Of a DNA stretch of 64,000 bases, positions 59,501 through 64,000 are shown one piece after another. Every line of letters begins with the position of its first letter. The stretch's first letter is position 1. The translations under genes were made by a program, and so were the position numbers. The notes beneath the pieces were generated by a model. The model did not search any database, was not told the DNA's origin, and worked only from the letters and a program-made list of their open reading frames with translations. This DNA is from Orientallactaga sibirica (lineage: Eukaryota; Chordata; Mammalia; Rodentia; Dipodidae): contig JAEOAD010000034.1 of assembly GCA_036365145.1 (NCBI GenBank), forward strand, positions 13,855,501 to 13,919,500, given 5' to 3'.

Positions 59501-61530
59501 GCTAGCTCACTGCTACCCTCAGTCATCACTCTGAGGTGGTCAAGATCACTCCATACCTGCAGGTCTTGATTCTCTCTTACCTCATTTCCCCAGCACCAAG
59601 TCTCAGTTTTCTCCTTAGCTCATCCACACGAGCTGCCACTTCTTCCGGACGAATCAAGCCATCAACTACATGGTTAAAGTGGCTCTGGAAATCTTTAAGT
59701 TGCTGTTTTAATAGGTTATTGTCATCCTACAGAGGGAATAAAATGTAGTAAAATCTGTTATTTACCATCCTACTTTTACTACAACAAATGAATGACTATA
59801 TCTTGACCACAAACCTAAATTCAGGTGGTGCCTCTTTCAAATATAAAGAAACTGCTAAGGGATAGAGAGATGGCTTAGCGGTTAAGGTGCTTGCCTGCAA
59901 TACCAAAGGACCCAGGTTCGATTCCACAGGATCCATGTAAGCCAGATGCAAAAGGTGGCACATGCATCTGGAGCTCATTTTCAGTGGTTAAAGGCCCTGG
60001 TGTGCCCATTCTCTCTCTCTCTCTGCTTCTCTCTCTCAAATAAATAAATAAAATTACTAAAATTTCCCAAAATTATGCAAACAAGTTTTCTAAATCCTAA
60101 GCTGTGGGTTTCCCTGAATACCTATGTCTGAATGATTAACTGACTGCAAACTAAGTATATTACTACTGACTACAACAGAGACTCTAGAATTGCAACTAAC
60201 ATGCTCTGAAGTGTCTGTGCCACTTCGAGTCCTTGATCTATAAAATGTTCCTTCCCATTACCCCAGGTAGCCTTTTCTGGACAATATATGCCCCCCCCCC
60301 ACCACCCCTTTTACAGTTTTTCAACTTTAGGAAGAAGCAATACTTTAAATTTTGATTTTCCAGGGCTAACATGCAAACTGATGTCATCTCCTGCTTCTCC
60401 TGTAGTCTGCTGGGCAGATTGTGAGGACAGCTATAAAAACATTCTGTAACACATTCCTGACAAATATAAAATGATTACATTTCTAGTAGCATCCTTTCTG
60501 AGATGACTGTGAAAACTATTTACAATTTAAAAATCTTACTGTAATCCACTATAGTTCCATTTATGATCCAAAAAAGCATAGAAGAATTTACATATATACA
60601 TAATACATACATATTTTCATATACACACAAGCCTTGCAGTAGATAATTACAAGATATTTCAGTGGAAGAGGAATGTACCAAATCTAGTAGTTAACTCCAT
60701 CTGGTGACAAATCTGTTTTCTGGAGAAATGTAAGGTATTGCTTTCATACATGAGTTTGCACAATATATTGTTTAAAACTGACATCAGGGCTGCAGAAATG
60801 GCTTAATAGTTAAGGCACTTGCCTGCAAAGCCTAAGGATCCAAATTCAGTTCCTCAGAACTGATGTAAGCCAGATGCACACAGTGACACATGCAAATAGA
60901 GTTTGCAAATAGAGTTTGTTGCAGTGCCTAGAGGCCCTGACACACTCATTCTTTCTCTCTCTCTCTCCCTCTTTCTCTCTAATAAATAAAAATATTTTAG
61001 GCTGGGTATGGTGGCACATGCTTTTAATCCCAGCACTCAGAAGGCAGATGTAAGAGGGCTGCCATGAGTTGAGGTCAGCCTGAGACTACAGAGTGAATTC
61101 CAGGTCAGCCTGGGCTAGAGTGAGACCCTACCTCAAAAAAACCAAACCCAAACTCAAACCAAACCAAACAAAAAAACTGACACGGCCTCCATCTCTTTAC
61201 ACAATCACGTTAATCTTAAAGCTAGGGTCACAAGAAAATGGAGACTGTGGTACTGCTCCACCTAGAGATCCCCATTTCCCCCTCATAGTTCCAGTTGCTA
61301 AGTACATGTTATAACAGGCTGTTAAATGCCTGAGTAAGGAAACCATCATCTTTGGGTGTTCTGTCTGAATATATTCTAAGGAAACAAACATCTACCTGCA
61401 GTTGCTCAAGTTGTGCACGGAGGTCATTATTCTCTTGTTCCTTTTCTTCTGAGAACTGGGCTTTTCCAAGGGCATTCTTGAGGGATTGTCTTTCCTTCTC
61501 AAGTTCTGCTTGAAGTGCAGACTGTTCTAA
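18991..61530 (-). CDS. CNTRL: CNTRL (centriolin/CEP110), C-terminal 1606 residues in 29 exons, 5' part outside window
   Basis: Twenty-nine exons on the - strand, 61530 down to 18991, sum to 4821 nt: 1606 codons plus TAG. Phases fit at every junction without a stop. The product is almost entirely heptad-rich coiled coil (LEQSALQ, MEEIQG, KSLLEELSF, FLTERKKAEKQ), broken by a Ser/Pro-rich linker in w8-w10 with YWYFMP, YWVYSPIR and VPPGYMMYTVLPDGSPVPQG. I recognise it as centriolin; the human protein is about 2325 residues, so the N-terminal LRR region is missing here. Known role: appendage component of the mother centriole, needed for abscission at the midbody through exocyst and SNARE partners; it is the partner gene in the t(8;9) FGFR1 fusion. 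It runs against RAB14. Exons are called w1-w29 in transcription order. Confidence 0.96.
19410..19562 (+). repeat. B1-like SINE
   Basis: Starts gccgggtgtggtggtgcaca and ends in an A tail. It lies in the last CNTRL intron; an ID-like relic on the - strand sits at about 19170-19215. Confidence 0.85.
20740..20975 (-). repeat. Dip-like SINE
   Basis: A tail of TTTA units, a G-run (gcgggggggggg) inside the purine-rich part, and the head complement ctctctccagccc. The stretch 19565-20740 otherwise looks unique. Confidence 0.82.
21029..21235 (-). CDS. CNTRL: CNTRL exon w28
   Basis: 207 nt, phase 0-0, encoding AQLRHCMSKQAEVLSKGKRQ to SSLVEGSQLRQSQ. Acceptor cttttcag, donor gtaagt. The Ser-rich end SVDSTSSASLSQLESSL leaves the coiled coil. 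Confidence 0.94.
21330..22008. repeat. B1-like SINEs, + then -
   Basis: Old B1 + at 21335-21475 and B1 - at 21860-22008, in the intron between w27 and w28. Confidence 0.78.
22220..22800 (-). repeat. two B1-like SINEs and an ID-like SINE
   Basis: Diverged B1 at about 22225-22340, B1 at 22560-22695 and an ID-like copy at 22725-22800 (aatgaacccagggacttgc). Confidence 0.75.
22984..23046 (-). CDS. CNTRL: CNTRL exon w27 (63 nt, weak splice sites)
   Basis: 63 nt, phase 0-0, encoding DEHWRGEALRERLRHREDRL plus K. The human protein, as remembered, joins HIM to DEHWRG and RLK to AQLRH, which fixes both ends. The acceptor ends in ggaaaaaaaag, with purines between the pyrimidine tract and AG; the donor is gttgcc. 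Both are poor matches to consensus. Confidence 0.88.
23213..23479 (-). CDS. CNTRL: CNTRL exon w26
   Basis: 267 nt, phase 0-0, encoding MANQKDLERRQMEISDAMRT to EEKLSFSQAHIL. Acceptor ctgtctag, donor gtaagg. The ATG at its first codon is internal, not a start. Confidence 0.94.
23480..24086. other. CNTRL: CNTRL intron without repeats
   Basis: Intron between w25 and w26, about 0.6 kb. I see no SINE and no other feature. Confidence 0.6.
24087..24227 (-). CDS. CNTRL: CNTRL exon w25
   Basis: 141 nt, phase 0-0, encoding EQKQENSCMQKEMATIELVA to EYLELKKQ. Acceptor tgtgctag, donor gtgtga. Human centriolin, as remembered, is nearly identical here. Confidence 0.93.
24228..25152. other. CNTRL: CNTRL intron without clear repeats
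   Basis: Intron between w24 and w25, about 0.9 kb. No SINE was recognised; open frames on both strands have no support. Confidence 0.55.
25153..25358 (-). CDS. CNTRL: CNTRL exon w24
   Basis: 206 nt: two bases complete Lys, then RQLSEREQQIMEKSNELLAL to RSQLEKNLL. Acceptor catttcag, donor gtgagt. FLTERKKAEKQVAGLKDALK is typical centriolin coiled coil. Confidence 0.93.
25359..26642. other. CNTRL: CNTRL intron with a pyrimidine tract and an old B1-like piece
   Basis: It contains a CT-rich microsatellite at 26101-26187 (built of CCTT and CCCT units) and a decayed B1-like fragment on the - strand at about 26190-26300. The rest looks unique. Confidence 0.6.
26643..26868 (-). CDS. CNTRL: CNTRL exon w23
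   Basis: 226 nt, phase 0 in, one base out, encoding MFQRLQKERENEEQKLEASK to LEKALSQT plus one base of Lys. Acceptor ctattcag, donor gtatgt. Confidence 0.93.
26996..27990. repeat. cluster of four Dip-like SINEs with an opposing B1
   Basis: Dip-like copies on the - strand at about 26998-27183, 27190-27397, 27580-27785 and 27788-27988, with B1 + at 27418-27562 between them. All lie in the intron between w22 and w23. Confidence 0.85.
28250..28445 (+). repeat. Dip-like SINE
   Basis: Head gggctggagagatgacttag, ending in tctctctcaataaataaa just 50 bases from exon w22. Confidence 0.82.
28499..28687 (-). CDS. CNTRL: CNTRL exon w22
   Basis: 189 nt, phase 0-0, encoding DLLHTTKRQNVLLGEQSQLQ to RLTLDQQEM. 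Acceptor acataaag, donor gtactt. Confidence 0.93.
28988..29885. repeat. three B1-like SINEs and one Dip-like SINE
   Basis: B1 + at 28992-29160 with an (AAAT)n tail, B1 + at 29163-29320, B1 - at 29485-29625 and Dip-like + at 29685-29885. Confidence 0.85.
30303..30450 (+). repeat. B1-like SINE next to CNTRL exon w21
   Basis: Starts ggctgggcatggtggcttat and ends in an A-rich tail only about 36 bases from the exon border. Confidence 0.82.
30486..30559 (-). CDS. CNTRL: CNTRL exon w21
   Basis: 74 nt: two bases complete Glu, then KQEAVNSLREELANVQDHLN to LAKQ. Acceptor tttctgtag, donor gtaaga. Confidence 0.93.
30770..31425 (+). repeat. B3/B4-like SINE broken by a B1, followed by another B1
   Basis: A B3/B4-like + element (tctgggaagatgcctcagtt at the start, a CA-rich stretch near 31210-31230) is interrupted by B1 + at 30867-31008. 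A further B1 + with an (AAAT)n tail lies at 31255-31425. Confidence 0.75.
31650..31815 (+). repeat. B1-like SINE
   Basis: Starts agctgggtatggtggtgcac and ends in a CAA-type tail. A small extra segment (taggcggtaggcaaagg) sits in the body. Confidence 0.82.
32165..33530. repeat. B1, B3/B4-like and Dip-like SINE cluster
   Basis: B1 - at 32180-32315 and 32330-32475. Two diverged B3/B4-like elements on the - strand follow at about 32500-32850 and 32870-33157, the second ending ccaactaagccatctcc. A B1 fragment with an ATT run lies at 33205-33275 and a Dip-like + copy at 33306-33530. Confidence 0.75.
33773..33930 (-). CDS. CNTRL: CNTRL exon w20
   Basis: 158 nt: one base completes Arg, then VLATTEENNKMEQSNLEKLE to MAAMQHQLQ plus one base of Glu. 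The acceptor is gtgtggcag just above 33930; the nearer TTTTAG, 8 bases inside, would break the frame. Donor gtatga. The 5.9-kb intron between w19 and this exon holds the tandem duplication and the L1/LTR cluster. Confidence 0.92.
34165..35575. repeat. Dip-like SINE cluster with an AT-rich palindromic tract
   Basis: Dip-like + at 34165-34370, 34693-34885 and 35090-35300; Dip-like - at about 34580-34680 (broken) and 35345-35575. At 34500-34582 the tail of the broken copy has become a TTAATATTAAATATT-type run. Confidence 0.8.
35576..37440 (-). mobile_element. L1 ORF2 relic, antisense, interrupted by later insertions
   Basis: Segments around 35580-35700, 36600-36815 and 37011-37440 read like the reverse complement of L1 ORF2 (ttctgttccacatacctg, gttttgattactatagcttc). 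A Dip-like - copy (35700-35935), an LTR-like block (36040-36600) and a B1 - (36835-36995) split it. It is too decayed to encode anything. Confidence 0.7.
36040..36600 (+). mobile_element. probable solo LTR
   Basis: A unique-looking block inside the L1 relic, with ctaatcaggtctc-like and cctaagataaatctta segments resembling the block at 43720-44095. It contains no coding sequence. Solo LTR is an inference from its length, its position inside another element and the second copy; I did not establish terminal TG/CA. Confidence 0.45.
37011..38284. repeat. tandem duplication, copy A (1274 bp)
   Basis: The unit holds part of the L1 relic, a B1 + (about 37511-37670), a short Dip-like + piece (37695-37812), a Dip-like - copy (37845-38088) and a decayed B1 remnant with a GT run (38195-38284). 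It is followed at once by a near-identical copy starting with the same agtgtgaactatgg. Confidence 0.95.
38285..39556. repeat. tandem duplication, copy B (1272 bp)
   Basis: It repeats copy A base for base apart from about eight substitutions and two 1-base length changes in homopolymer runs. Six of the substitutions fall in the B1 part. The join shows at most one base of microhomology. Confidence 0.95.
39590..39745 (-). repeat. B1-like SINE
   Basis: From gttttgaggtagggtctcac to ccactatgcccggct, 50 bases from exon w19. Confidence 0.85.
39795..40012 (-). CDS. CNTRL: CNTRL exon w19
   Basis: 218 nt, phase 0 in, two bases out, encoding EKLELENLQQSAQQQKREIE to SWEKKLSHTK plus two bases of Arg. Acceptor ctgttttag, donor gtaaga. 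The antisense strand over w18 and w19 is also open for 184 codons, which is incidental. Confidence 0.93.
40091..40206 (-). CDS. CNTRL: CNTRL exon w18
   Basis: 116 nt: two bases complete Glu, then LKNILDILQLESNELQGLKL to EKTQVAVLE. Acceptor gtcattag, donor gtaatg. Only 78 bases of intron separate it from w19. Confidence 0.93.
40585..41510 (-). repeat. Dip-like, B1-like and ID-like SINEs
   Basis: Dip-like - at about 40595-40835 has a long (TTTA)n tail (40604-40642) and an AG run. B1 - lies at 40910-41045, a diverged B1 at 41282-41418 and an ID-like copy at 41420-41505. Confidence 0.78.
41887..42046 (-). CDS. CNTRL: CNTRL exon w17
   Basis: 160 nt, phase 0 in, one base out, encoding EVKSLLEELSFQKGELNIHI to QQMSKHKT plus one base of Glu. 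Acceptor taacacag, donor gtaagt. Confidence 0.93.
42374..42538 (-). CDS. CNTRL: CNTRL exon w16
   Basis: 165 nt, phase 0-0, encoding VAGQQQEMVVLDSQLGHKKE to EVAEKCSHIR. Acceptor ccttctcag, donor gtatgt. Confidence 0.93.
42689..42815 (-). CDS. CNTRL: CNTRL exon w15
   Basis: 127 nt: one base completes Glu, then LQNLQRDIDTAERSEDHHLQ to AELEKLKIQ. Acceptor gcctttag, donor gtatgg. Confidence 0.93.
42913..43053 (-). CDS. CNTRL: CNTRL exon w14
   Basis: 141 nt: one base completes Arg, then LLQADTKDLEQHKIKQEEML to KKKEKLTE plus two bases of Glu. Acceptor tgttttag, donor gtaagt. Confidence 0.93.
43196..43326 (-). CDS. CNTRL: CNTRL exon w13
   Basis: 131 nt, phase 0 in, two bases out, encoding TKDAVEKFAEAKRSLLQTES to VKADQQL plus two bases of Arg. 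Acceptor ttttttag, donor gtaggt. Confidence 0.93.
43720..44095 (+). mobile_element. probable solo LTR, related to the 36.0-kb block
   Basis: Non-coding block in the intron between w12 and w13 with caagatggcgatgagcaac, ctcattccaactagatacc and ggttttcctaagataattt. Its order of motifs parallels 36040-36600. It reads like the 3' part of a rodent ERV LTR; the exact family is not determined. Confidence 0.45.
44140..44610. repeat. Dip-like SINE and a fold-back Dip pair
   Basis: Dip-like + at 44145-44345. Then a - strand tail half (44355-44440) is fused directly to a + copy lacking its head (44440-44605), so two tails point outwards. Confidence 0.78.
44611..45391. other. CNTRL: CNTRL intron stretch, nothing recognised
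   Basis: AT-rich, with an A-run at about 45031-45045. No SINE or gene is seen. Confidence 0.5.
45392..45584 (-). CDS. CNTRL: CNTRL exon w12
   Basis: 193 nt: one base completes Lys, then DFINENVESLMTELEIEKSL to ESELSCTKDK. Acceptor aattttag, donor gtgtgt. This segment is almost unchanged from the human protein as I remember it. Confidence 0.94.
46070..46342. repeat. GAAA microsatellite and a B1-like SINE
   Basis: (GAAA)n at about 46082-46140 follows an A-run; a B1 on the - strand lies at 46195-46342. The strongly polypurine run may be variable between individuals. Confidence 0.88.
46940..47450 (+). repeat. old dispersed repeat, family not named
   Basis: The text (ggcagaggacagcacatgtg, ccagagcagtggaaatgac) resembles a widespread ancient mammalian repeat, and the same kind of text appears at 56770-57620. 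It carries the tRNA-fragment insertion at 47047-47112. Confidence 0.45.
47067..47099 (+). pseudogene. 5' half of tRNA-Leu, retro-inserted
   Basis: 33 bases beginning GGTAGCATGGCCGAGTGG match the 5' half of nuclear tRNA-Leu (AAG/TAG type) as remembered, including the A-box TGGCCGAGTGG, and stop at the anticodon loop after gcgctggat. Perfect 15-bp direct repeats ATAAAATGTACTCAA flank it at 47047-47061 and 47098-47112. It has no anticodon, T arm or A tail, so it is not a working gene. Confidence 0.85.
47722..47930 (-). CDS. CNTRL: CNTRL exon w11
   Basis: 209 nt, phase 0 in, two bases out. It encodes ENEVSRLEDMVQHLKSKGQ to LHRTIQKHQQR plus two bases of Lys. Acceptor ttgttcag, donor gtaatt. Coiled coil resumes. 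Confidence 0.93.
48640..49570 (+). repeat. three Dip-like SINEs in a row and a B1-like SINE
   Basis: Dip-like + at about 48645-48835, 48852-49045 and 49050-49322, the last being the longer form with ccgcacttgaccactggg and a GAAAAA tail. A short B1 + follows at 49458-49560. Confidence 0.83.
49824..50128 (-). CDS. CNTRL: CNTRL exon w10 (proline-rich linker, longest exon)
   Basis: 305 nt: two bases complete Asn, then SEGDSQEETGLDEQENPSF, VPPGYMMYTVLPDGSPVPQG, YAPPPPLPNNSRPFTPG, VVYGPPPPGAPIVCGPPPQN, ending NVPEHHNL. Acceptor agatgcag, donor gtaagt. An acidic stretch is followed by PPPP blocks that could bind SH3/WW-type domains (inference). It separates two long coiled-coil regions. Confidence 0.93.
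50610..51190. repeat. two ID-like SINEs
   Basis: ID-like - at 50614-50692 (gagtccagggctttgcac) and ID-like + at 51088-51161 (gggttcgatctccagcac) with a pure tail of 29 A. The intact tail points to a young insertion. Confidence 0.82.
51398..51587 (-). CDS. CNTRL: CNTRL exon w9 (linker)
   Basis: 190 nt, phase 0 in and one base out. It encodes VSSHSSQVTKDSGVGLKYTA, RKPQPGQQEGEDS, SGYWVYSPIRNRLQKSF, ending NR plus one base. Acceptor tattttag, donor gtaagt. Ser/Gly/Pro-rich, with no heptads. Confidence 0.92.
51588..52860. other. CNTRL: CNTRL intron stretch, nothing recognised
   Basis: First 1.3 kb (in + coordinates) of the intron between w8 and w9. No SINE; no coding support. Confidence 0.5.
52862..53822 (-). 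repeat. Dip-like SINEs and a long T homopolymer
   Basis: A B1 end fragment (52862-52890), Dip-like - at 52895-53118, a run of about 40 T at 53544-53583, a second T-run and a Dip-like - copy to 53822. Confidence 0.82.
54105..54268 (-). CDS. CNTRL: CNTRL exon w8 (poly-Pro/poly-Ser end)
   Basis: 164 nt: two bases complete Asp, then NKGGFENVLEEIAGL to ADPSKRQGYWYFMPQLPPPP and on to SSSK. The end is an impure CCN/TCA triplet run that reaches the donor gtagga. Coiled coil stops here and the proline-rich linker begins. Confidence 0.92.
54683..54827 (-). CDS. CNTRL: CNTRL exon w7
   Basis: 145 nt, enters at phase 0 and leaves one base of an Asp codon. It encodes FQIEMEKADVGARGANSQAL to LRNLLDLTGT. 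Acceptor tttaatag, donor gtaaag. Confidence 0.93.
55088..55204 (-). CDS. CNTRL: CNTRL exon w6
   Basis: 117 nt, phase 0-0, encoding ELQDVEMFSRKAAQAAKDLT to LLREREEQ. Acceptor cccagtag, donor gtcagt. Confidence 0.93.
55735..56302. repeat. Dip-like SINEs and a B4-like remnant
   Basis: Diverged Dip-like + at 55738-55850, a remnant resembling a B3/B4 end with CA repeats at about 55860-56060, an (AT)n run at 56117-56135 and Dip-like - to 56302. Confidence 0.72.
56363..56542 (-). CDS. CNTRL: CNTRL exon w5
   Basis: 180 nt, phase 0-0, encoding KKHEDAKAQEQFLGLDKELK to VRKINQERAE. Acceptor tattgcag, donor gttagt. Confidence 0.93.
56770..57620 (+). repeat. old dispersed repeat, family not named
   Basis: A G/A-rich text (gtagaccaggaggggatggc, ggatttgataaagcccagg) without SINE features fits an ancient mammalian repeat like that at 46940-47450. 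Similarity between the two was judged by eye only. Confidence 0.4.
57908..58087 (-). CDS. CNTRL: CNTRL exon w4
   Basis: 180 nt, phase 0-0, encoding INFDKRQHDARIQQLENEIH to ILGQLQELEKK. Acceptor cctaacag, donor gtggga. Removing it would keep the frame. Confidence 0.93.
58125..58385 (-). repeat. two diverged B1-like SINEs
   Basis: Copies at about 58128-58230 and 58240-58383 show ttttgagacaagatcttgct and cctcctgagtgctaggatta. They are older than the other B1 copies in the window. Confidence 0.7.
58822..59029 (-). CDS. CNTRL: CNTRL exon w3
   Basis: 208 nt: one base completes Arg, then IHNPSDVLGKSLADLQKQF to QACERALEAR. Acceptor cttactag, donor gtaaga. The QWEREEAQVRERKLHEEM stretch is charged coiled coil. 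Confidence 0.93.
59581..59726 (-). CDS. CNTRL: CNTRL exon w2
   Basis: 146 nt, enters at phase 0 and leaves two bases of an Arg codon. It encodes DDNNLLKQQLKDFQSHFNHV, then VDGLIRPEEVAARVDELRRK. Acceptor ctctgtag, donor gtaaga. Confidence 0.93.
59850..60055 (+). repeat. Dip-like SINE
   Basis: Head gggatagagagatggcttag, CT run, (AAAT)n tail. The next 0.7 kb to 60780 has a C-run (60290-60302) and a CATA-rich stretch, but nothing else recognisable. Confidence 0.83.
60785..61160 (+). repeat. Dip-like and B1-like SINEs
   Basis: Dip-like + at 60787-60998 and B1 + at 61000-61150 with an AAACC-type tail. An internal piece (gcaaatagagttt) of the Dip copy is duplicated at 60893-60917. Confidence 0.82.
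61396..61530 (-). CDS. CNTRL: CNTRL exon w1
   Basis: 135 nt, phase 0 at both ends, acceptor cataatag and donor gtagat. It encodes LEQSALQAELEKERQ through RAQLEQLQ: clean coiled coil. This is the most 5' CNTRL exon found; nothing further up to 64000 reads as a CNTRL exon. Confidence 0.93.
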
Positions 61531-61599
61531 CTATTATGAGAGAAAGCAATGATAAGAAAGTATAAAATAGTTGCAATTTATGATCCAAAAATGAACAAA

Positions 61600-61988
61600 T
61601 GGGGCCAGAGAGATGGCTTAGGGGTTAAGGCGTTTGCCTGCAAAGCCAAAGGACCCCAGTTTGATTCTCTAGGACCCATGTAAGCCAGATGCACAACGTG
61701 GCGCATTCATCTGGAGTTCGTTTACAGTGGCTTGAGGCCTTGGCACACCCATTCTCTCTCTCTCTGCCTCTTTCTCTCTCTTAATAAATAAATAAATAAA
61801 AGTTACAAAAAAAAAAAAAAAAGCCCTGGCATGCCCATTAAAAAAAAAATGAGCCGGGTGTGGTGGTACATGCCTTTAATCCCAGCACTCAGGAGGCAGA
61901 GGTAGGAGGATCACTGTGAGTTCAAGGTCACTGTGAGAGTACATAGTGAATTTCAGGTCAGCCTGGGCTAGAGTGAGACCCTACCTCG

Positions 61989-62028
<40 letters not shown>

Positions 62029-62040
62029 CAGAAAAAAAAA
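61600..62040 (+). repeat. Dip-like and B1-like SINEs with a long A tail
   Basis: Dip-like + at 61602-61815 ends in AAAT units and A. A short repeated Dip piece follows (agccctggcatgcccatt), then B1 + at 61852-61988 with about 39 uninterrupted A. Confidence 0.85.
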
Positions 62041-62194
62041 AGAACAAATGAATTTACATATTCACACAAGCCTTTGCTCAGAATCAGTTCAACCAAGATA
62101 TCCCATTAGGGCAGTCCCAATTATGTATCTGTAAAAGCAGGCTATGGTCCTCAAATATATGTATCAAAATCTCTTGGTATACCTGTTAAAAATG

Positions 62195-62940
62195 CAGATG
62201 CAGCCAGGCATGATGGTGCATCCTGTAATCCCAGCACTTGGAAGGAAGAAGAGGATTAGGAATTAGAGGCTAGGAGTGGAGAGATGGTTTAGTAAGTAAG
62301 TGCTTGCCCATAGGCATGAGGATCTGAGTGTGGACCTGAGTTCACATCCTCAGTACCCATGATTTAAAAAAAAAAAAAAGCTGGATGACAGTTAGAGGTT
62401 GGCCTGGGTATACATTGAGACCCTGTCTAAAAGAGCCAAAACAAAAACCCCTAACTAAGAAAAAAAAAAAATCAGACCCTTTATAAGCTAGACTTCTATG
62501 GCAGGGCCCAGGAATCTGCATGCAACAAACTTCACAAGTGATTTCATATAACTAAAGTAGACCAATCAGAGAGACAAGTTCTTTTGTGTTCCATATTCTC
62601 AATGTGTGGTTTAAAGACCAATCCTGGTGCTAAAGGGTGGAGTATCTCAATTCCATGTGAATTAGTTAAAAAAAAAAAAAAAATCAAGGGCTGGAGAGAT
62701 GGCTTAGCGGTTAAGGCGCCTGCCTGCTAAGCCTAAGAACCCGGTTCCAATCTCCAGGTCCCACGTTTAGCCAGATGCAAAGTGATGCAAGGGCACAATG
62801 CCGCACTTGACCACAAGGGGGCGCACACATCTGGATTTCGTTCACAGCAGCTTGAGAGACTGCTGGCATGCCCAGCTCTATCTGTCCTCCTCTTCCTCTC
62901 TCTCTCTCTTCTGTGTCTCTCTCCAAAAAAAAAAAAAAAT
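62195..62940 (+). repeat. B1 fragment, B4-like remnant and long-form Dip-like SINE
   Basis: A B1 head fragment (62203-62260), a B3/B4-like + remnant to about 62440 and a long-form Dip-like + copy at 62690-62938 with ccgcacttgaccacaaggg and an A tail. Confidence 0.75.
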
Positions 62941-63329
62941 CAAGACATACACAAAAAGTAAAGGACAGCAGAAGTACAAAGGACACTATATATCAAGTAA
63001 GGGCTGACTTGAAAGAAGAAAGATTTATTCTGAGGAGATGTTTAAAATTTTTGTTTACTATTATTTTTAAATATGTATTTTACTTATATTTTGTTTTCCC
63101 CCAACTTCCCATTTGTGACACTTTGATTTTGAGAACTGTAGTTTTGCAAAACTTGGTGTTCTTCAAAAACAATCATGACAACTGGCAAGTGACTGATATC
63201 AGGTAAGTAAAGGAATATGACAACATAACTACTGTAACAAACAGGTCTGTGTTTAGTTCTTCCCTAATCACATGACTATAACATGAATGCTCTTAAACAT
63301 ACACTTTTTTTTGTTGCTGTTGTTTTGAG

Positions 63330-63470
63330 GTAAGGTCTCATTCTAGCTCAGGCTGACCTGGAATTTACTCTGTAGTCTCAGGGTGGCCTCGAACTCATGG
63401 TGATCCTCCTAACTCTGCCTCTCAAGTGCTGGGATTAAAGGTGTGTACCACCACACCTGGCTTTTTTAAA
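63330..63470 (-). repeat. B1-like SINE
   Basis: From gttttgaggtaaggtctcat to gtaccaccacacctggctt, close to consensus. Confidence 0.85.
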
Positions 63471-63708
63471 CACATACTTTTAAGAGCCAACCTATCTTTA
63501 TTAGCTGTGTGTGATGGCATATCCCTGCCCAATTGAGGAAAGGAAGGCAGGATGAATCAGGGGTGATTCTGGAGCAAACAGCAAGACCTTGTGTCTTAAA
63601 CAACCAAAAAGCCCTAAAATTAACTTGTTTCATTTAATACACTGAGATCATGTTGATCCTTCTTATGTTCTAGGCACTGAACAGAAACAATAAGATACAA
63701 CCTGGGCT

Positions 63709-64000
63709 GGTTGTGGTGGTTGGATTCAGGTGTCCCCCATAAACTTAGGTATTCTGAACATTAGTCTCCCCAGCTGATGGCAATTGGGAATTAATACCTC
63801 CTGGAGGCAGTGAATTGTTAGGGGTGGACTTATGGGTGTTATGGCCAGTGTCCTCTTGCCAGTGTTCGGCACACTCTCCTGTTTGTTTTGTCCACCTTAT
63901 GTTGGCCAGGGGTGATGTCCACATCTGCTCATGCCATAGTTTTCCCCTGCCATCATAGAGCTTCCCCTCGAGCCTGTAAGCCAAAATAAACCTTTTTTTC
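63709..64000 (+). mobile_element. LTR-like element cut by the window edge
   Basis: A block that begins near tggttgtggtggttggattc and ends, at the window edge, in an AATAAA (63985-63990) after cctgtaagcc. A poly(A) signal near the 3' end of a non-coding block fits an LTR, possibly of the MaLR/ERVL kind. There is no gene in it; the right end is not visible. Confidence 0.5.

Overview
The window is nuclear DNA of a mammal, almost certainly a rodent. The genes are split by GT-AG introns full of SINEs. Three SINE types dominate: B1-like (7SL-derived) copies, ID-like copies, and a very abundant tRNA-headed element with a 'ggctggagagatggctta' start. The last resembles the Dip branch of the B2 superfamily known from jerboas. 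A jerboa or jumping mouse (Dipodoidea) is therefore the best guess, as an inference from the repeats only.

Two protein genes meet tail to tail. On the + strand, positions 1-17.5 kb hold RAB14: the end of its first intron, seven coding exons between 1731 and 14899 that join into a complete 215-residue Rab GTPase, and a long 3' UTR with several poly(A) signals. On the - strand, positions 18.6-61.5 kb hold the 3' part of CNTRL (centriolin, CEP110). I assembled 29 exons whose phases agree at every junction; together they encode the last 1606 residues plus the stop codon. The LRR-bearing N-terminal part lies beyond the window. RAB14-CNTRL convergence is the arrangement I recall at human 9q33. The two products are not known to act in one pathway: RAB14 works in endosome/Golgi traffic and centriolin at the mother centriole and midbody.

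The rest is intron and a short intergenic gap (about 17.5-18.6 kb). It holds many SINEs, an antisense L1 relic (35.6-37.4 kb), two related LTR-like blocks (36.0 and 43.7 kb), an LTR-like element cut by the right edge (63.7 kb), simple repeats, and an old dispersed repeat at 46.9 and 56.8 kb.

I found no new gene system. The best observations are a 5' tRNA-Leu half inserted between perfect 15-bp target duplications (47.05 kb), a recent 1.27-kb tandem duplication whose copies differ mainly at decayed CpGs (37.0-39.6 kb), and an in-frame 63-nt CNTRL exon with two poor splice sites (23.0 kb). Exon borders were set by hand from splice motifs, reading frame and remembered orthologue sequence; repeat borders are approximate to roughly 10-30 bases.
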